This document shows, one piece after another, positions 22,551 to 34,722 of a stretch of DNA of 64,000 nucleotides. Source of the stretch: Epiperipatus broadwayi (taxonomy: Eukaryota > Onychophora > Udeonychophora > Euonychophora > Peripatidae); assembly GCA_028023455.1 (NCBI GenBank), contig JAQFVV010000142.1, positions 2,535,740 to 2,599,739 on the forward strand, given 5' to 3'. Every line of letters begins with the position of its first letter. Position 1 is the first letter of the stretch. A program made the translations under genes and the position numbers. Under the pieces are notes generated by a model. It was given only the letters and a program-made list of their open reading frames with translations. It had not been told where the DNA came from and made no database searches.

Positions 22551-24240
22551 TGAAGATATGCAAAAAAATTAAAAGAGAAGAATAAGAGAATATTTTGGAC
22601 ATATATATATAAATGTAATTGATGGTGTAATAAAGCTTGGTGGAATAATGTAAAAAAGCTATGGATGCAAAAAAGCAAGATATGAAATTGGAAATATCTT
22701 CATTCTACAGTAGATTGACAATAACTAAAAATGGAGGTGATAGTGCTATAAATTCTGTAAATATAATTTGTATAAATTATAATAAATTATTTTTTTGAAA
22801 AGTATTTATAGCTCACTTAAACTGAAATTGTATATTTAATTAATTCAAAATAGCATTAATGGGAAAAGATTTATTAAAAAAGTTCTATGTATTACAAGAA
22901 ACAGTAGTAGTAAAATAAAAAATTATTGTATTATCATCAGAGTCTATATTAAAAAAATTTTTCTCATAAAGTTGTCCAAATGTAAGGTTTAACTACATTT
23001 ATTGACATAGATTATCTTTGGTGGTGGTTCTTGTCATATGAGAGTATATAAAATATTTCACTTAGAATATTTTTTTAAAATGATAAGCAAATCCAGTATT
23101 AACCCTTAAAGTTTAATATTACAGCAATCTGAAATTTGAATAATTAATACTAGCTTTAAATGAATTTACTCTTATTCTTGAAAGTATATTCCATCACAAA
23201 AAAAAAACAGTTACATATAAACAAACTTTCAGGAAAACACTAAATACAAATATTAAACTGCTGTATGTGTTTTTTAATTATTGTATATTATTTTTAGAAC
23301 ACCTTGTTAATTATGTAAAAATAGTTATTGATTTTATAGCTTCATTAAAAATGTTGTTTATGCCCAAGTGGTTTCAAATCAAAAGAAAAACAACATTTTA
23401 AAATGTCGAATGTTGTATTGGAAAAAAGTTTAAAAAGAAAAACAGATTGCATTTAAAATAAGTGTTAATGAATAATTTTTTTAATATGTACTTTATTCCT
23501 AAGTTAGTTTTAGGAACCGACCATTTTTTTTCCCATAGACCCCCATTATAAATATGTATTCTGTATACGATATTCTTGCTTAACGATAACTTTTAGAGAA
23601 CCAATTGCCATTACTAAGGGGGGTAAAGTTGTAGATATTTTATATGCAAAATTTTGAAGTTTAATATTTTCTGTGAATTTTTCAAATAGTTAAGGATCTC
23701 CCACAAAATATTTTCTATATTTTTTTAAAAACTTTCATGGGTTAATTTATTTAAATATAAAGGGAAGCATGACAGTTTATTTAATTGACTGATAATTTTT
23801 TTAACTTTGGACAATTTTATTCACAAAAAATACGGGGCAAATAACCTTATCAAAATTTATTATACATCAAAAATTATATTTATAAAGTATTATAGGTTAT
23901 CTTTTTATTGCATTGCCAAATCCACTTCAATACTTCATTTTATTGTATGTCTATTATATTCTAACCTGTTACATTTTACCAATGAAAACAATTACTATTG
24001 CACTTCTTCACAATGTCTTTGAGATAATCATTACAACTTAAATGCGATCCAATGCTTCCATTTCTATATTATATTTAAAAATATTATATTTATTATGCAT
24101 TATAGAAAATGTTAACATAATAATTATTAATAATTTGTAGAAAGATATAAACTACATTTTGTAATTAATAGAAATTAAAAAATTGATCCAGGTATTAAAC
24201 TATCATTTTAAAGATTAGAAAAAAACAGTAAAGCTTAAAG
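22551..24240. other. A+T-rich spacer, no gene seen
   Basis: Only A/T-rich sequence. A slightly more complex stretch at 23510-23640 (AGGAACCGACC ... AGAGAACC) could be part of an unknown repeat. No exon is supported. Confidence 0.5.
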
Positions 24241-24242
24241 CT

Positions 24243-24288
24243 TTTATTATTGTTGTTGTTGATATTATCATCATCATCATCATCATCA

Positions 24289-24329
<41 letters not shown>

Positions 24330-24330
24330 T
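24243..24330. repeat. Compound TTG/ATC/ATT microsatellite
   Basis: A (TTG)n start passes into (ATC)7 and then a run of about 15 ATT units. Open frames over it are artefacts of the repeat. Confidence 0.85.
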
Positions 24331-24849
24331 TACTCTCATGCATAATATGATACCTCAACATTTTTTTTTTAAAAAAAAACAGTTTAATTTTCTTAGTATT
24401 TAATCTCACCCATTGACATTCTAAATTTTAAACTTTTTCATTTACAGTTCCTTCCAGTGTTATTCTATGTTAGACAATAAATTAATTCCAAGCTTCACAT
24501 CTATGTAGAATATAATTAGATTACTAATAGTTTTCAATTTTAGAATGATGACAAAATACAACTTGAAAGAAATGATAGATTAAGAAATTATTTCTATTGA
24601 AAAAAAAAGAAAATATAAATATCATAGTCTAAAATTTAAAAAACTTCTAAAAAATAAATGGGATAACTAATCAGTGCTTTTTTTTTAGTAAAATGTCAAT
24701 AGCTAATGAGATACAAGTGAGTGTATAAATACATTTAGATTTTATTATATTTTTAAAATAATTTAAGCATGGTGAATAAACATCAATGGTTAGTAAATAA
24801 AATAAAGTCATACATCATGTGACTTAATTTGATAAGCTTGTAAATTATA

Positions 24850-25068
24850 AACTAAAATAAAGAGTGTGCTAATAGTGCTAATAAGCTTTATCAATAAATG
24901 CCACAAGAGAAAACATTTAAAATCTCTATCTAGAAATTATCCTGGATCAAGTGTCTGAAATATCCTAGTGCCTCACTGAGGAAAACCAATAACTAGAAAC
25001 CAGTCTGAGGCCGGGGCTAATTCCTAGATAGAGATGGCAGCTATTAGCAGCTCTTTATTTTAGTTTAA
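24850..25068. repeat. Interrupted inverted repeat, MITE-like
   Basis: The ends AACTAAAATAAAGAGTGTGC (24850) and GCTCTTTATTTTAGTTT (to 25068) are inverted. An inner pair, ATCTCTATCTAGAAATTA (24921) and TAATTCCTAGATAGAGAT (to 25035), is also inverted. The left arm has an extra ~45 bases between the two blocks. It holds no ORF and is probably a small non-autonomous element. No clear target duplication was found. Confidence 0.5.
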
Positions 25069-25707
25069 TCAATGGTTAGTTTCTTTTATTTATTGCTAAT
25101 TATTGTTTTATTGGTTTGTGAATATGGAGATGGAATATTGCACTAATACAACAAATCTCTTTATTAAAGTTTAAAAGTATAGTGATCAAAATCAAATAAA
25201 AAATTATATTTGTCCGTTAAAAGATTAGATTCGTTGATGTGTTTATACTACTGTGATTGTATATAAAATTAGATATAGTTACATAAACTCAAAATTATAA
25301 ACAGTTTTATACATAGCAGTTTATGACAATTATTGGTTGAATATATTAAGTAGCTACAGGCAGACTATTTGAGAAATATTCTAGACTTACTTCAAAACTT
25401 TTCTGAAGAAAGTTTTTGTTTCCTCTTTATACTTAAAATTTTAAGTCAAAACCATAGCTGGAAATGTACTAAACAATCCAGAAGGAGGATTTTCATCTTT
25501 ATGTATACATATTAAAAACTAATATTGGTCATAAATTTTTTAATACCTGGTCATAATATTCATTGGCAAAAAAACTCAGAATCAAAAGACTGGTTACTTA
25601 GGATGTCTCTCATATAGATATCCTAAACAAATAAAAATAAATTATTACCTTTAAATCAGTAATTGCATGCTGGCCAAAAATCTATTCTGATATTTATTAG
25701 AACAAAA
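25069..25707. other. A+T-rich spacer, no gene seen
   Basis: No coding or RNA feature recognised. Confidence 0.5.
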
Positions 25708-25813
25708 GCTGTTAGCCGAGAGGTCAGTGCAGCCACCTTGCAAGCAAGTAGTTGGTTGCAGACGGTTGTTGTGGGTTCGCCTCCCGGCTGATGCTATGAC
25801 ATATGGGGGGGGA
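25708..25813 (+). mobile_element. tRNA-derived SINE (family A), copy 2
   Basis: It matches copy 1 over TTAGCC(A/G)AGAGGTCAG, GCAGCCACCTTGCAAGCAAG and GTTGTTGTGGGTTC, with box B GGGTTCGCCTCCC closer to the tRNA consensus than in copy 1. It ends GATGCTATGACATAT followed by a run of G. No unambiguous target duplication is visible. Confidence 0.85.
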
Positions 25814-27808
25814 AAGCAATAAATATACCCATATATATATGATTGCACTTTTCAGAATGTTATACGTTTTTTGTTATAATTTCTGATTCCAGAAAATGAG
25901 TTTCAGTTGAAGAAAAATTATTTCAGTGTAGTTATGACTACTATATGAAAATAAAAAGACTTTCTTTGTAAAGTGCCTCATATTTATAAATATGTTTGCA
26001 TCGTCATTTATATTTAAATAAATTCTCTTTTAAATCCAGAAATCCCAGAATTATACATTCATTTTTTAATAAATAAAAAGTTCAAACCAGATATTTGAAA
26101 CAAATAAATCACTTCATTTGACATCACTTGTTTACTAAACATTTGTATGTTGTGCAATACTTTAATACATTTTCTTCCATGCGTGGGAGTTGATTTGTCT
26201 ATTGAAATGTCTGTTATTTGTTTACAGAAAGAGATGTCAAAATTATATTTTTTATTTACTACAAAACGTTTTCATTTAATTTAAGTGCATAAATAATTTT
26301 AAATAAAGCTCAAATATATATTTGAAATTTATATAAGCGAAATGAATCGAGATAATACGATGATGGAACTTACGATGATGTTTATGACTTAGCAATTAAG
26401 CTGCTAGAATAAATTATGTTAAAAAGACGGCACTCTTTTTTTTTTTTACTACCACGATGATTACCTTTTAAAATTTATGATTTTTTTTTTCAATTTTTTT
26501 TTTCATTTTCTGTTAAAAACACGTGTAACTGAGTTAATTTTAATACCCCCCCCTCCCACTTTCATTTCAATATTTTTCACTGTTTTAACTGCATAGATTT
26601 TCATTCATATATTGTCTATATAAATTTTAAAGATTTGTAATCACTTTATAATTTTTTAAACTTTCAAATCGACAATCAATATAGTAAGAAAAGATATATA
26701 TTTAAAAAAGTTATAATAATTCAACGCTGCCTTCTTTGGAATACTTTTCTATTACTGAAATGTAGTTTTAATTTGTTACTATGCTGTTTTATTTAAAATA
26801 TCATATAGTTTGTTCCTATAACGTGGTCCTAATGAAGCTGGGATGTTGAGATCTAATGATTTGTGATAAATAGGATCACGTGTTGTTATTGTTTGGTTTT
26901 TGTTTTTTATTTTTTCAGAATTATTGTTTAACTTACACTATCTCATCTACTTAACTAAATTTCAAAACTTTTTTTAAATAACTAAATTGACCAATATGTA
27001 ACGTATATGTTAACATTTAGTGAATACTTATCTCAGTTATAAGATTAACTTTCTCATAAACAAAGAGATCTAGCTCATTTGTTAAGATACAGAGATTGAT
27101 ATGATATGATCTACTGTCATGATTCTTAACATGACATTATATCATTATAGTTTAAACTATACCTATTCTGAATTCTTTACATATTACTTCAAAATAATTC
27201 CTCATAATTTTTTGAATTCTGGTATAAAATCTTTTTTTTTCTCTCAACATTAAATATATATATATATTAAACAATTCTATCTCTTACGTTTTCTCTATTT
27301 ATTTATAATCTTTTTTTTGTGTGTGTATTCTAACCCTATTTTTTATTTTACCACTTTTATCAACAAAACACTATTTTCTACATCATTTTTTCCCCATCAG
27401 TTTAAATAATTAAGAACCTTGTTTTTGTTTTTTTTGTTTTTTAATTATTTTTAAAAATCGTATACTTTTATTTTTACATTTTCTAAATGTGAAGTGCTAA
27501 TTAAAATACTACTTTTCAAACTATTTCTGTCATATTTCTTTAACTAGGGATTCATGGTTTAAAATTACTATTGTAACTAATTGTGTTATATCCAATTAAT
27601 ACTAACTATCTTAGCTGCAATAGTTTATAGCGTTGATGAAATTATCTTGCATTCTTAATTAATATTAAATATGAATTATTATCATTCTACAATATATAAT
27701 TCATACTAACATTCTTATGAATAAATGCGTTTAAGCATCCTCTATTAACTATTATTTAAATATTATTATATTTATTCCATGAACTGTGAAGAGACTCATA
27801 GCCTAGTG
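25814..27808. other. A+T-rich spacer, no gene seen
   Basis: Long T and A runs, and a C-rich run at 26546-26558. No exon or known repeat is recognised. Confidence 0.5.
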
Positions 27809-28294
27809 CAGGAGTTGGTAACCTAAGGTACATATGCCAAGTGTTGCATATAGAATGATTATCAATGGCACACTGATTGAAATGAAATGGTAAAAAATTA
27901 TATTTTAATTACAGCACACAGCAATTGTGCCATCACCTACAATTTGCATATGCGACTTACTTGTAAATGGAAACCTGAGTCAGTTCAATTTTCTAATTAT
28001 TTTGTATAATAAATGTACACTCAGTCATTGCTATTTTCAATAAAGATAAGAGTTAAGTGGGATTGAAATATATTTTTTTCCCAGAGAGGATTAATTTTGC
28101 CTGGATTTGTTGATTTTTTTTAATGATCAATTGACCTTTGATATTTTTATATTCAACTGCAGGTTTACAGTAAGTTTATATTTATGCAGAGCATTATATT
28201 GATTAATCCATTTGGAAACGACTACTTGTAATTATATAATAATACATTTTATGTTTTGGCATGTTTTTACTTGAAAAAAAAGTTTGTAGTTTGT
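27809..28294. mobile_element. Probable non-autonomous hAT-like element
   Basis: It starts CAGGAGTTGGTAACCTAAGG, resembling the CAGGGGTTGGCAACCT-type ends of hAT elements. It closes with a TTTGGCATG...TTTTTACTTGAAAAA block before AAGTTTGTAGT, as in hAT right ends of the group seen at 48375-48410. The putative 8-bp flanks (GCCTAGTG and AGTTAGTG) match at only 5 of 8 positions, so the borders are uncertain. No transposase frame is left. Confidence 0.4.
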
Positions 28295-29038
28295 AGTTAG
28301 TGATAGTTGGGTTAAGGCGTGAATGAAGTCCACAAATACATGAAACTTGATAATATCATTTTGATCTCAAAGAAGTTAAAAATCATTGTTGATGTTTTTT
28401 TTTTCTTTTAAATGTCTATTGTGCAATTAAAACAAATTTTTCATAGAAAAAAATTCCAAATGTCCATATTTTTAAAAAAAAGAAGAATATAACTCATTAT
28501 ATATATTGCCACACAACAACAGTTATACACAAGCATAAGAGGAGGTGGTCATGTGATGTTTATTGGCTTAAAAAAGAATATATGAAAAACTTTTAAATTC
28601 AAGTTGATTTTTTTATATGTCACAAAAATGAGTTCCTTGGAAACATTTTTGATGAATGTTAAAAAAAATACTTGTTTTATTTTTGATAGAGTTCATTAAT
28701 CAGCTTTTTAAATTAAATCATTGAAAGTTAAAGGCATTTTGCCTTATTATAAATTATTATACATTAATTGGCAATTTTATAAACAATACATGTTTTTAAG
28801 CACTGAAAAAATGAAATTTTCTCCATGCCAAAAAAAATTTTAAGCATGTTTTTCGAATGCAATATAATTTAACGAAACATAGTTTTCATATATAATCCTA
28901 TGTATTTTAAAACATTTAATGATCAACAATATGAGATCTGGTTATAATGGGCTTCAAAAATATATAATATATAATTTTGAAGCCCATTATAACCCAACTA
29001 ATTTTTATATTATGTATAATAAGATTGGTAGAATCATG
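28295..29038. other. A+T-rich spacer with one perfect hairpin
   Basis: No gene seen. The only structured element is the hairpin at 28940-28993. Confidence 0.5.
28940..28993. repeat. Perfect 20-bp inverted repeat (hairpin)
   Basis: GGTTATAATGGGCTTCAAAA and its exact complement are separated by a 14-base loop of A and T only. There is no U-tract or gene that would make it a transcription signal. It may be the tip of a decayed fold-back repeat. Confidence 0.75.
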
Positions 29039-29690
29039 TCAGCATGTGGAATAACTTTGTAACATAGATTCTGTTATAGTTCTCCCTTTCCTCAGAAGTG
29101 AACTATTCCAGATTCCATCTTTATCTGATCGAATTAATCATTGTTGCTGCTGGTCAATAGACTAATGTACAGCTAAACACATAGCCAATGATTAGTACAG
29201 GCCAATAAGCAGTGATGATCATTGAATCCGAATGTTTTCAGTAAGGTCAGGGATCTGGCTATATGTAGTCAGACTTTTGTGAGAATCAAGGGAGAATATC
29301 TATCTAATCTACAAAGACAGTGCACATTTTCCCAGGAAAGCTCTGCTAACTGAACAGCAGTAAGCATTCCCATGATACCAATACACTATTTGTCCACACA
29401 GCTAGGCAAGTCCCCAGACAAACCAGATGCTTCTAAGACTACTGTTGACTCAAAGTAAGCTGTCTTGTACAGCCAGAACAGTCATATCCCCTATCCATGA
29501 GGCAAGCTATCAGGTGTAGCTGGAAGTGGTAAGACCACAAGACGTAGAGCTCAGAGTTTATGTTAATCTATAATATTCAGTATTGTATATAGTCTCTCAT
29601 ATTATATATATATGTAGACATAATAAAGTTTACATTAATTGTAACTCAGGTATTTGTATTTATTTTTATGTAAGCTGGGTCTGTAATCCA
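29039..29690 (+). mobile_element. Possible LTR (solo or truncated LTR retrotransposon)
   Basis: This stretch is visibly richer in G+C than its surroundings. It begins TGTCAGCATGTGG and contains an AATAAA-type signal (ATAATAAAG near 29620). It ends near TCTGTAATCCA, followed at once by TTTGGTGCAGTCAAC, which could be a primer-binding-site region. No second LTR or gag/pol is in the window, and no target duplication was found. It could equally be an unrelated repeat. Confidence 0.3.
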
Positions 29691-30210
29691 AATCAATTTG
29701 GTGCAGTCAACAGGCCAACAGTTTTGGTGCAGTCTGACAAAGAATTGTTTCATGGCTGGGAAAAAATGGGCTGTAGATACTGCCCAAGTCAACAGTTTTG
29801 GTGCAGTTAATAGGCCAACAGTTTTGGCACAGTCAGGAGATTTCCCCATGGCTGTAAAAAATGGGAGTGTAAATACTGCCCAAAACCAAGTTTTGGTTCA
29901 GTCGACAAGCCAACAAGTTTTGGCACAGTCAAACAAAGAATTTCCCCATGGTTGTAAAAAAATGTGAGTATAAATACTGCCCAAACCCAACAGTTTTGGT
30001 GCAGTCGATATGCCAACAGTTTTGGCTCAGTCACACAAAAAAAAATTTTCCCATGGTAGAAAAAAAAATGAGAGTGTAAATATGAGTGTACATTTAGTCA
30101 CTCATTTAAGTTTACATGATTATTAAATTGCTTAAATACTTCCCAAATCAACAAATATTTGGTGCAGCCAGACAAAATATGTTTTTTCCCCATGGCCGGA
30201 AAAAAAATGG
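29690..30210 (+). repeat. Minisatellite, ~95-140-bp units with internal CCAACAGTTTTGGTGCAGTC copies
   Basis: A composite unit repeats about five times. Each unit has one or two copies of CAACAGTTTTGG(T/C)(G/A)CAGTC followed by TTTCCCCATGGCTG, TAAAAAATGGGAG and AAATACTGCCCAA-like blocks. The starts of the CCATGG blocks fall near 29740, 29845, 29940, 30047 and 30185. Open frames on both strands here are by-products of the repeat. The unit resembles the sequence just after the possible LTR at 29039-29690. Confidence 0.85.
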
Positions 30211-31284
30211 GATTCAATTTTTTTTTTTTTTTCAGACAGCTCTACTACATATTTCCTTTGAACAAAGTATTTCTTTTTCAAAATGATTGCTTTTTTTTAA
30301 TGTGAAATATACATATAATTTTGTCTTTTAACTATATTTTCTTCATGTAAAAAAGTATGAAGGCATGTGCAATTCCCTTCCACTCTTACCTTCAAAAATT
30401 AATAAAGTACAGTATATCATTAAATAAAAATGTATATTTAAAATATAAAGCTGAAGCATTACAAAATTCAAGAGAATTTTTTTAATAATTTCATTAAGCA
30501 ATAAAACAAAAATTATCTATTTAGTAGTGAAAAAAAAAAATTCTAAAATGGGACATATGTTCAAAAAGAATGAATTATCTTTTAGAGAAAAATGGAAAAA
30601 AAATAATATGCATGCCACAGTTTCTGCTTAAAGTTGTAACCATATTAAAAGATAAATTTTTGGTAAGTCTTTTAAATTTTACATAGAAGATATGGATTGT
30701 TAAAATCTTTTTATAGATATTATGTTACAATGTCTGTGTAAAGAATTGATCTAAGAAATTGAAGTGCATAATTCCAAACTATTTACTACAAATAGGAGGC
30801 ATCTATATAGATGCTAATGTTAATACAGTCTTAAAAACCTCAAAACAATTAGGGAGACCAAATCTTCTGATAATGAGACTGCTAATATGTTTCCATGAAA
30901 TGAAAATTAATGAAAAAAAATATCAACCAAAAAAAATGTTATTTGCAATAAAACTGGGTTCTGATATAGAGTGACTTTGGACTCTGCCATTTTACATCCA
31001 TATTATTTTTTAAAAAATAATTTTCATAAGTTTTTATCATTACTATTATTATTACTGAAAAAATGGGAATGAGTAAATTCATATTCAAAATAAATATATA
31101 GATAAATGTGATCTTTCAATTTATTATTAATAATTATATTATTATTATTTTACTTTTGACATATTATTAATGTTGTGCTACATGCATATGTTGTGTTGAA
31201 ATGTATTATACATCTATAGAACAATACAATAAATAGTATATCTAAAATACTAGGAATAAATCCTTTATGTTGCATTTGCAAATT
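30211..31284. other. A+T-rich spacer, no gene seen
   Basis: No coding region recognised. A 71-codon frame at 30759-30974 has no features that raise it above chance. Confidence 0.5.
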
Positions 31285-31754
31285 AAAAATAAATCTTAGA
31301 TATAATATAGAATAAAATATCTTTATCTAACAGCAAAATAATATATGATAATAGCTGTCATATAGGCATATAATCATAACATATGAAAACTCTTTTCAGC
31401 AATTTTTAAATTTTTGCTCTTTTCAGTATGCCTTAACTACAAAAATAAGCTATATTGCATACATAGTGACATCTACCGGCTCTATATAAAATTAACACAA
31501 GCCTACATTATAAAGATATTAAAGCATAAATGATAGGCTTGTGTTAATTTTATATAGAGCCAGTAGATATCACTATGTATGCAACATAGCTTATTTTTGT
31601 AGTTAAGGCATATTGAAAAGAGCAAAAATTTAAAAATTGCTGAAAAGAGCTTTCATATGTTATGATTATATGACTATATTACAGCTATTGTCATATATTA
31701 TTTTGTTGTTAGATAAAGATATTTTATTCTATATTATATCTCAGATTTATTTTA
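31285..31754. repeat. 470-bp fold-back element (long terminal inverted repeats)
   Basis: Left arm 31285-31504 and right arm 31533-31754 are reverse complements over about 220 bp with only scattered differences, separated by 28 bases. Landmarks are AGGCTTGTGTTAATTTTATA against its complement at the centre and AAAATAAATCT/AGATTTATTTT at the ends. It has no ORF. This is a hairpin-forming, MITE-like or fold-back element. I did not find a convincing target duplication. Confidence 0.85.
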
Positions 31755-32183
31755 ATAAATAGTATGCATTGCAAGCAAAGTTTACAGACAAAGCATGAGC
31801 CGATTATCCATTATACATTATATCTGCTAGGAAACTGGGATTAAAATATAGAAAATATTATAGTTCCAGTGAGCATATACATCAGCCAAAAAAATGTGTT
31901 CTATACTAATCTTTAAAGTTAACAGATAATAATATTCAAATGATAAAATATACATAAACAAGTAGTTTTGAAAAAGACACTTACTAAATATTATTGTGCT
32001 AATTGAAACAAGAATATGGAGAATTTAATATTGTTAAAATATTGTATATGTATAATGATAATTTTTAGAATGTTTTGTTGTCAATTCTACTGGAAATTGT
32101 GTTTGTTTTGAGAAAAAATGATCAATAATGTGAATTTGACTTTTATTGATCACAAGATGTTGCAGAATCAAATTGGTAGGCTA

Positions 32184-32332
32184 ATGATAAGACTTTTTTC
32201 TAGAAGATCATTATTATTGAATTTTAATACAAAAAGTAATGATATTAAGGAGAGTCCTTTGTCTTGTTCAATGATAAGACTTTTTTTCTAGAAGCTCATT
32301 ATTATTGAATTATAATACAAAAAGTAATGATA
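32184..32332. repeat. Tandem duplication of ~86 bp
   Basis: TGATAAGACTTTTTTCTAGA followed by CATTATTATTGAATT and TACAAAAAGTAATGAT occurs twice about 86 bases apart, with few differences. Only a short GGAGAGTCC-containing piece lies between the copies. Confidence 0.75.
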
Positions 32333-34111
32333 AAATATTTTCATATCCACTTAATAGAATACAATTTTTTTATTGAAATTTTTGATAAAGATGATAATTT
32401 TGATTGATTGTTGGAACATTTTTTTTCAAAGCTTACGTAACTGAGAAAGACAGTTGAATATTCAAAACTGTCAGCTTGATTAAAGATTTTAATAAAGAAC
32501 CTGAGTTATAATAAGTGTGCATGGAAATATTTTAATGTCATTACTCTTTGCATTACTTTTAAAATGGTTAATGCAAAAGAAATAGGAAGAGAAAAGGAGT
32601 AATATTTTATAGATTATTGAATTTTGTTCAGTAATGTCATAGATTAATTTATGCGATAGTGATAAAAAGCACACTACTTTCCCACTCATATTATATAGAG
32701 TCATTTTAAAACACAAGCAGAATATCGATAAATCAGTAAGTGAATAATCAGTAAGGACTTTGCATGGCTAGTAAACAACAATTTTTTTTAAATGCTATCA
32801 ACATCATCCAACATCCCATTCAATGGTTCTCTAATTTCCACAATGACTATATAATAAATAAGTTCAAATTGCATTGATATCTCTTCATTATACCTTATTT
32901 GACTGTATTTACACTAATGTTTTCAGTTCAGAGATAATTTTTTTCCCATCACATAATGCATCTTATTTTGAAAGAATTTACTTGTTCTATCTGCTTAATC
33001 AGTTTCCCCACATTCACATCATTTTTTGGATAATAATTTTCAAATTAAGCCCTGTACATGTGTGTAGGTGTTTGAAGAGAACAAACAATGGCAAAACGCA
33101 ATAGAAAATCATGTAGAATTATATAGGTGTGTGGAATTTTAGAACATTTTAAAATTGCTTTTTAGTTTTTTAATAATAATAATTCTTTATACTTTATTTA
33201 CCCGTTTTTTTTCATAATTGAAGCTTTTAAACGTTTTACTATATTTGATAAGCCATCTGTCATATTAATTCCTAGTATGCATTAAAAATTAAGTAAGGTT
33301 TGAATTTAATTCCATTATCGAAGCATTTCTTTAATTCTTTGCATTTTATTCAAATTTATTTTTGTTTTTATTCATAATTATTGCCTTTTAAAATTGTTGA
33401 ATTCAATTTTTTTATACAAAATAGTTCATATATATTTAAATACTATAATACAATTTCAACGTTACAAAAGATAAATACTTATATCAACATTTTTTTTATT
33501 TCTTTTTACATCAGAAATCTCTTTTTTAATAATTTTATTCCGTATTTAAGATTTTGAAATATCAGTTCGCTTTCACATATAATATTAAACTAAATAATTT
33601 ATAAGTTTAGATACTGATTTTGTCTTAAATTAATAAGAACTTAATATTCTAGAGAATTAATCAATAAATGGCATATCTCTTTGAAAGCATAATACTCATA
33701 TGCAATTATAAAAGATATCTAATAAAAGATTCATTAATTTTACATGGATCATCTAGGACTTTGAATTTAGTTAAATTATATTTTAAAGCAAAGAGTCTAG
33801 CTGTCTCTAAACTATATAATGTTATAGTGTATTTTATTTTTACGAACATTTTCAAAATTATTTAACTTCCCTTCTCATCAATATCTTTTTTCACAATTTA
33901 ATTTCTATAGAAAACTCACTTCTCAATTTTTGACCAGTCTTAATAGCTGTTCGTTTTGTCATAAATATCTGTCTATTAGAAATTCACACCGCCATTAAAT
34001 TTCTTTGAACATCCAAAACATTTCACACATTGCAAGCATTTAAGATGGTGTAAATATGTTATGTTTTCTCTGGATTATTATTAATATTTGCATGATACTA
34101 GCATTATGAAC

Positions 34112-34192
34112 AAGGATACTGTGGCGCATGGATAGCACATTTATTTGTGTGCCTACAATCTGAATTTTGAATCTGGGCTTGCCCACAGCCAA
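34112..34192 (+). mobile_element. Possible tRNA-derived SINE fragment
   Basis: Box A-like TGGCGCATGGATAGCAC and box B-like TTTTGAATCTGGG occur about 30 bases apart, in the order of a tRNA. It is decayed, without flanking repeats, and unlike families A and B. Confidence 0.3.
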
Positions 34193-34429
34193 CTTATTTA
34201 TCCATCCAATATTGATCAGTAAATGGATACCTAACTATTCTTAACTAAAGAGTAAAACAAGATTAAAAAAATATCAAGCCTTCATTATTTAGTAATATGG
34301 TCAGTGTGTAATTTCTTCTCCCTTCTTCCTTAGTATTTCTTTAAATGGGTCTCTTGGAGAGGCCTTTTTAACTTTACCAATATTGTGCTTTTTTTTAGCT
34401 ATGCAAAAAAAAAATCAACTTTCTTTATT

Positions 34430-34437
34430 GTGTAGGA
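34430..34437. repeat. Left target-site duplication of the hAT element (GTGTAGGA)
   Basis: The eight bases match exactly those at 48411-48418 on the far side of the element. Eight base pairs is the duplication length characteristic of hAT transposition. Confidence 0.9.
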
Positions 34438-34570
34438 CAGTGATGGCAAGCCCGTAGCACATGTTCCAGAGATGGCATGTTCGAATATTTTACTGGCACA
34501 TGAGCTATTTATGTATTCTAATTTTCTTCAATATTTTTTTTGTTGTTAAAATCTGTACTAATAAAAATTT

Positions 34571-34584
34571 ATTGTAAACTAAAA
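34571..34584. repeat. Left target-site duplication of the PLE pair
   Basis: ATTGTAAACTAAAA also occurs at 40121-40134. A few bases at the PLE junction are ambiguous because the element ends in GGAAATT-like sequence. Confidence 0.8.
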
Positions 34585-34722
34585 TTAAATACGCTTAACG
34601 TATATAGTGAAATTAAATTTAACGATTATATTAATATTTCTTAAGGCTAAGCGCTTTCAGAGCTTTCACTCATATTCATAGCCTTTTAACGTAGTAATTT
34701 ATGCAAATCTATGCAAGCTTAT

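Larger units (their letters stand above)
31755..34429. other. A+T-rich spacer, no gene seen
   Basis: Mostly A/T-rich sequence without recognisable genes. It holds the tandem duplication at 32184-32332 and a possible SINE at 34112-34192. Confidence 0.5.

Noticed and set aside
29583-30034. Several overlapping frames of 67-89 codons on both strands
   Set aside because: They are produced by the minisatellite unit and have no independent coding signal.
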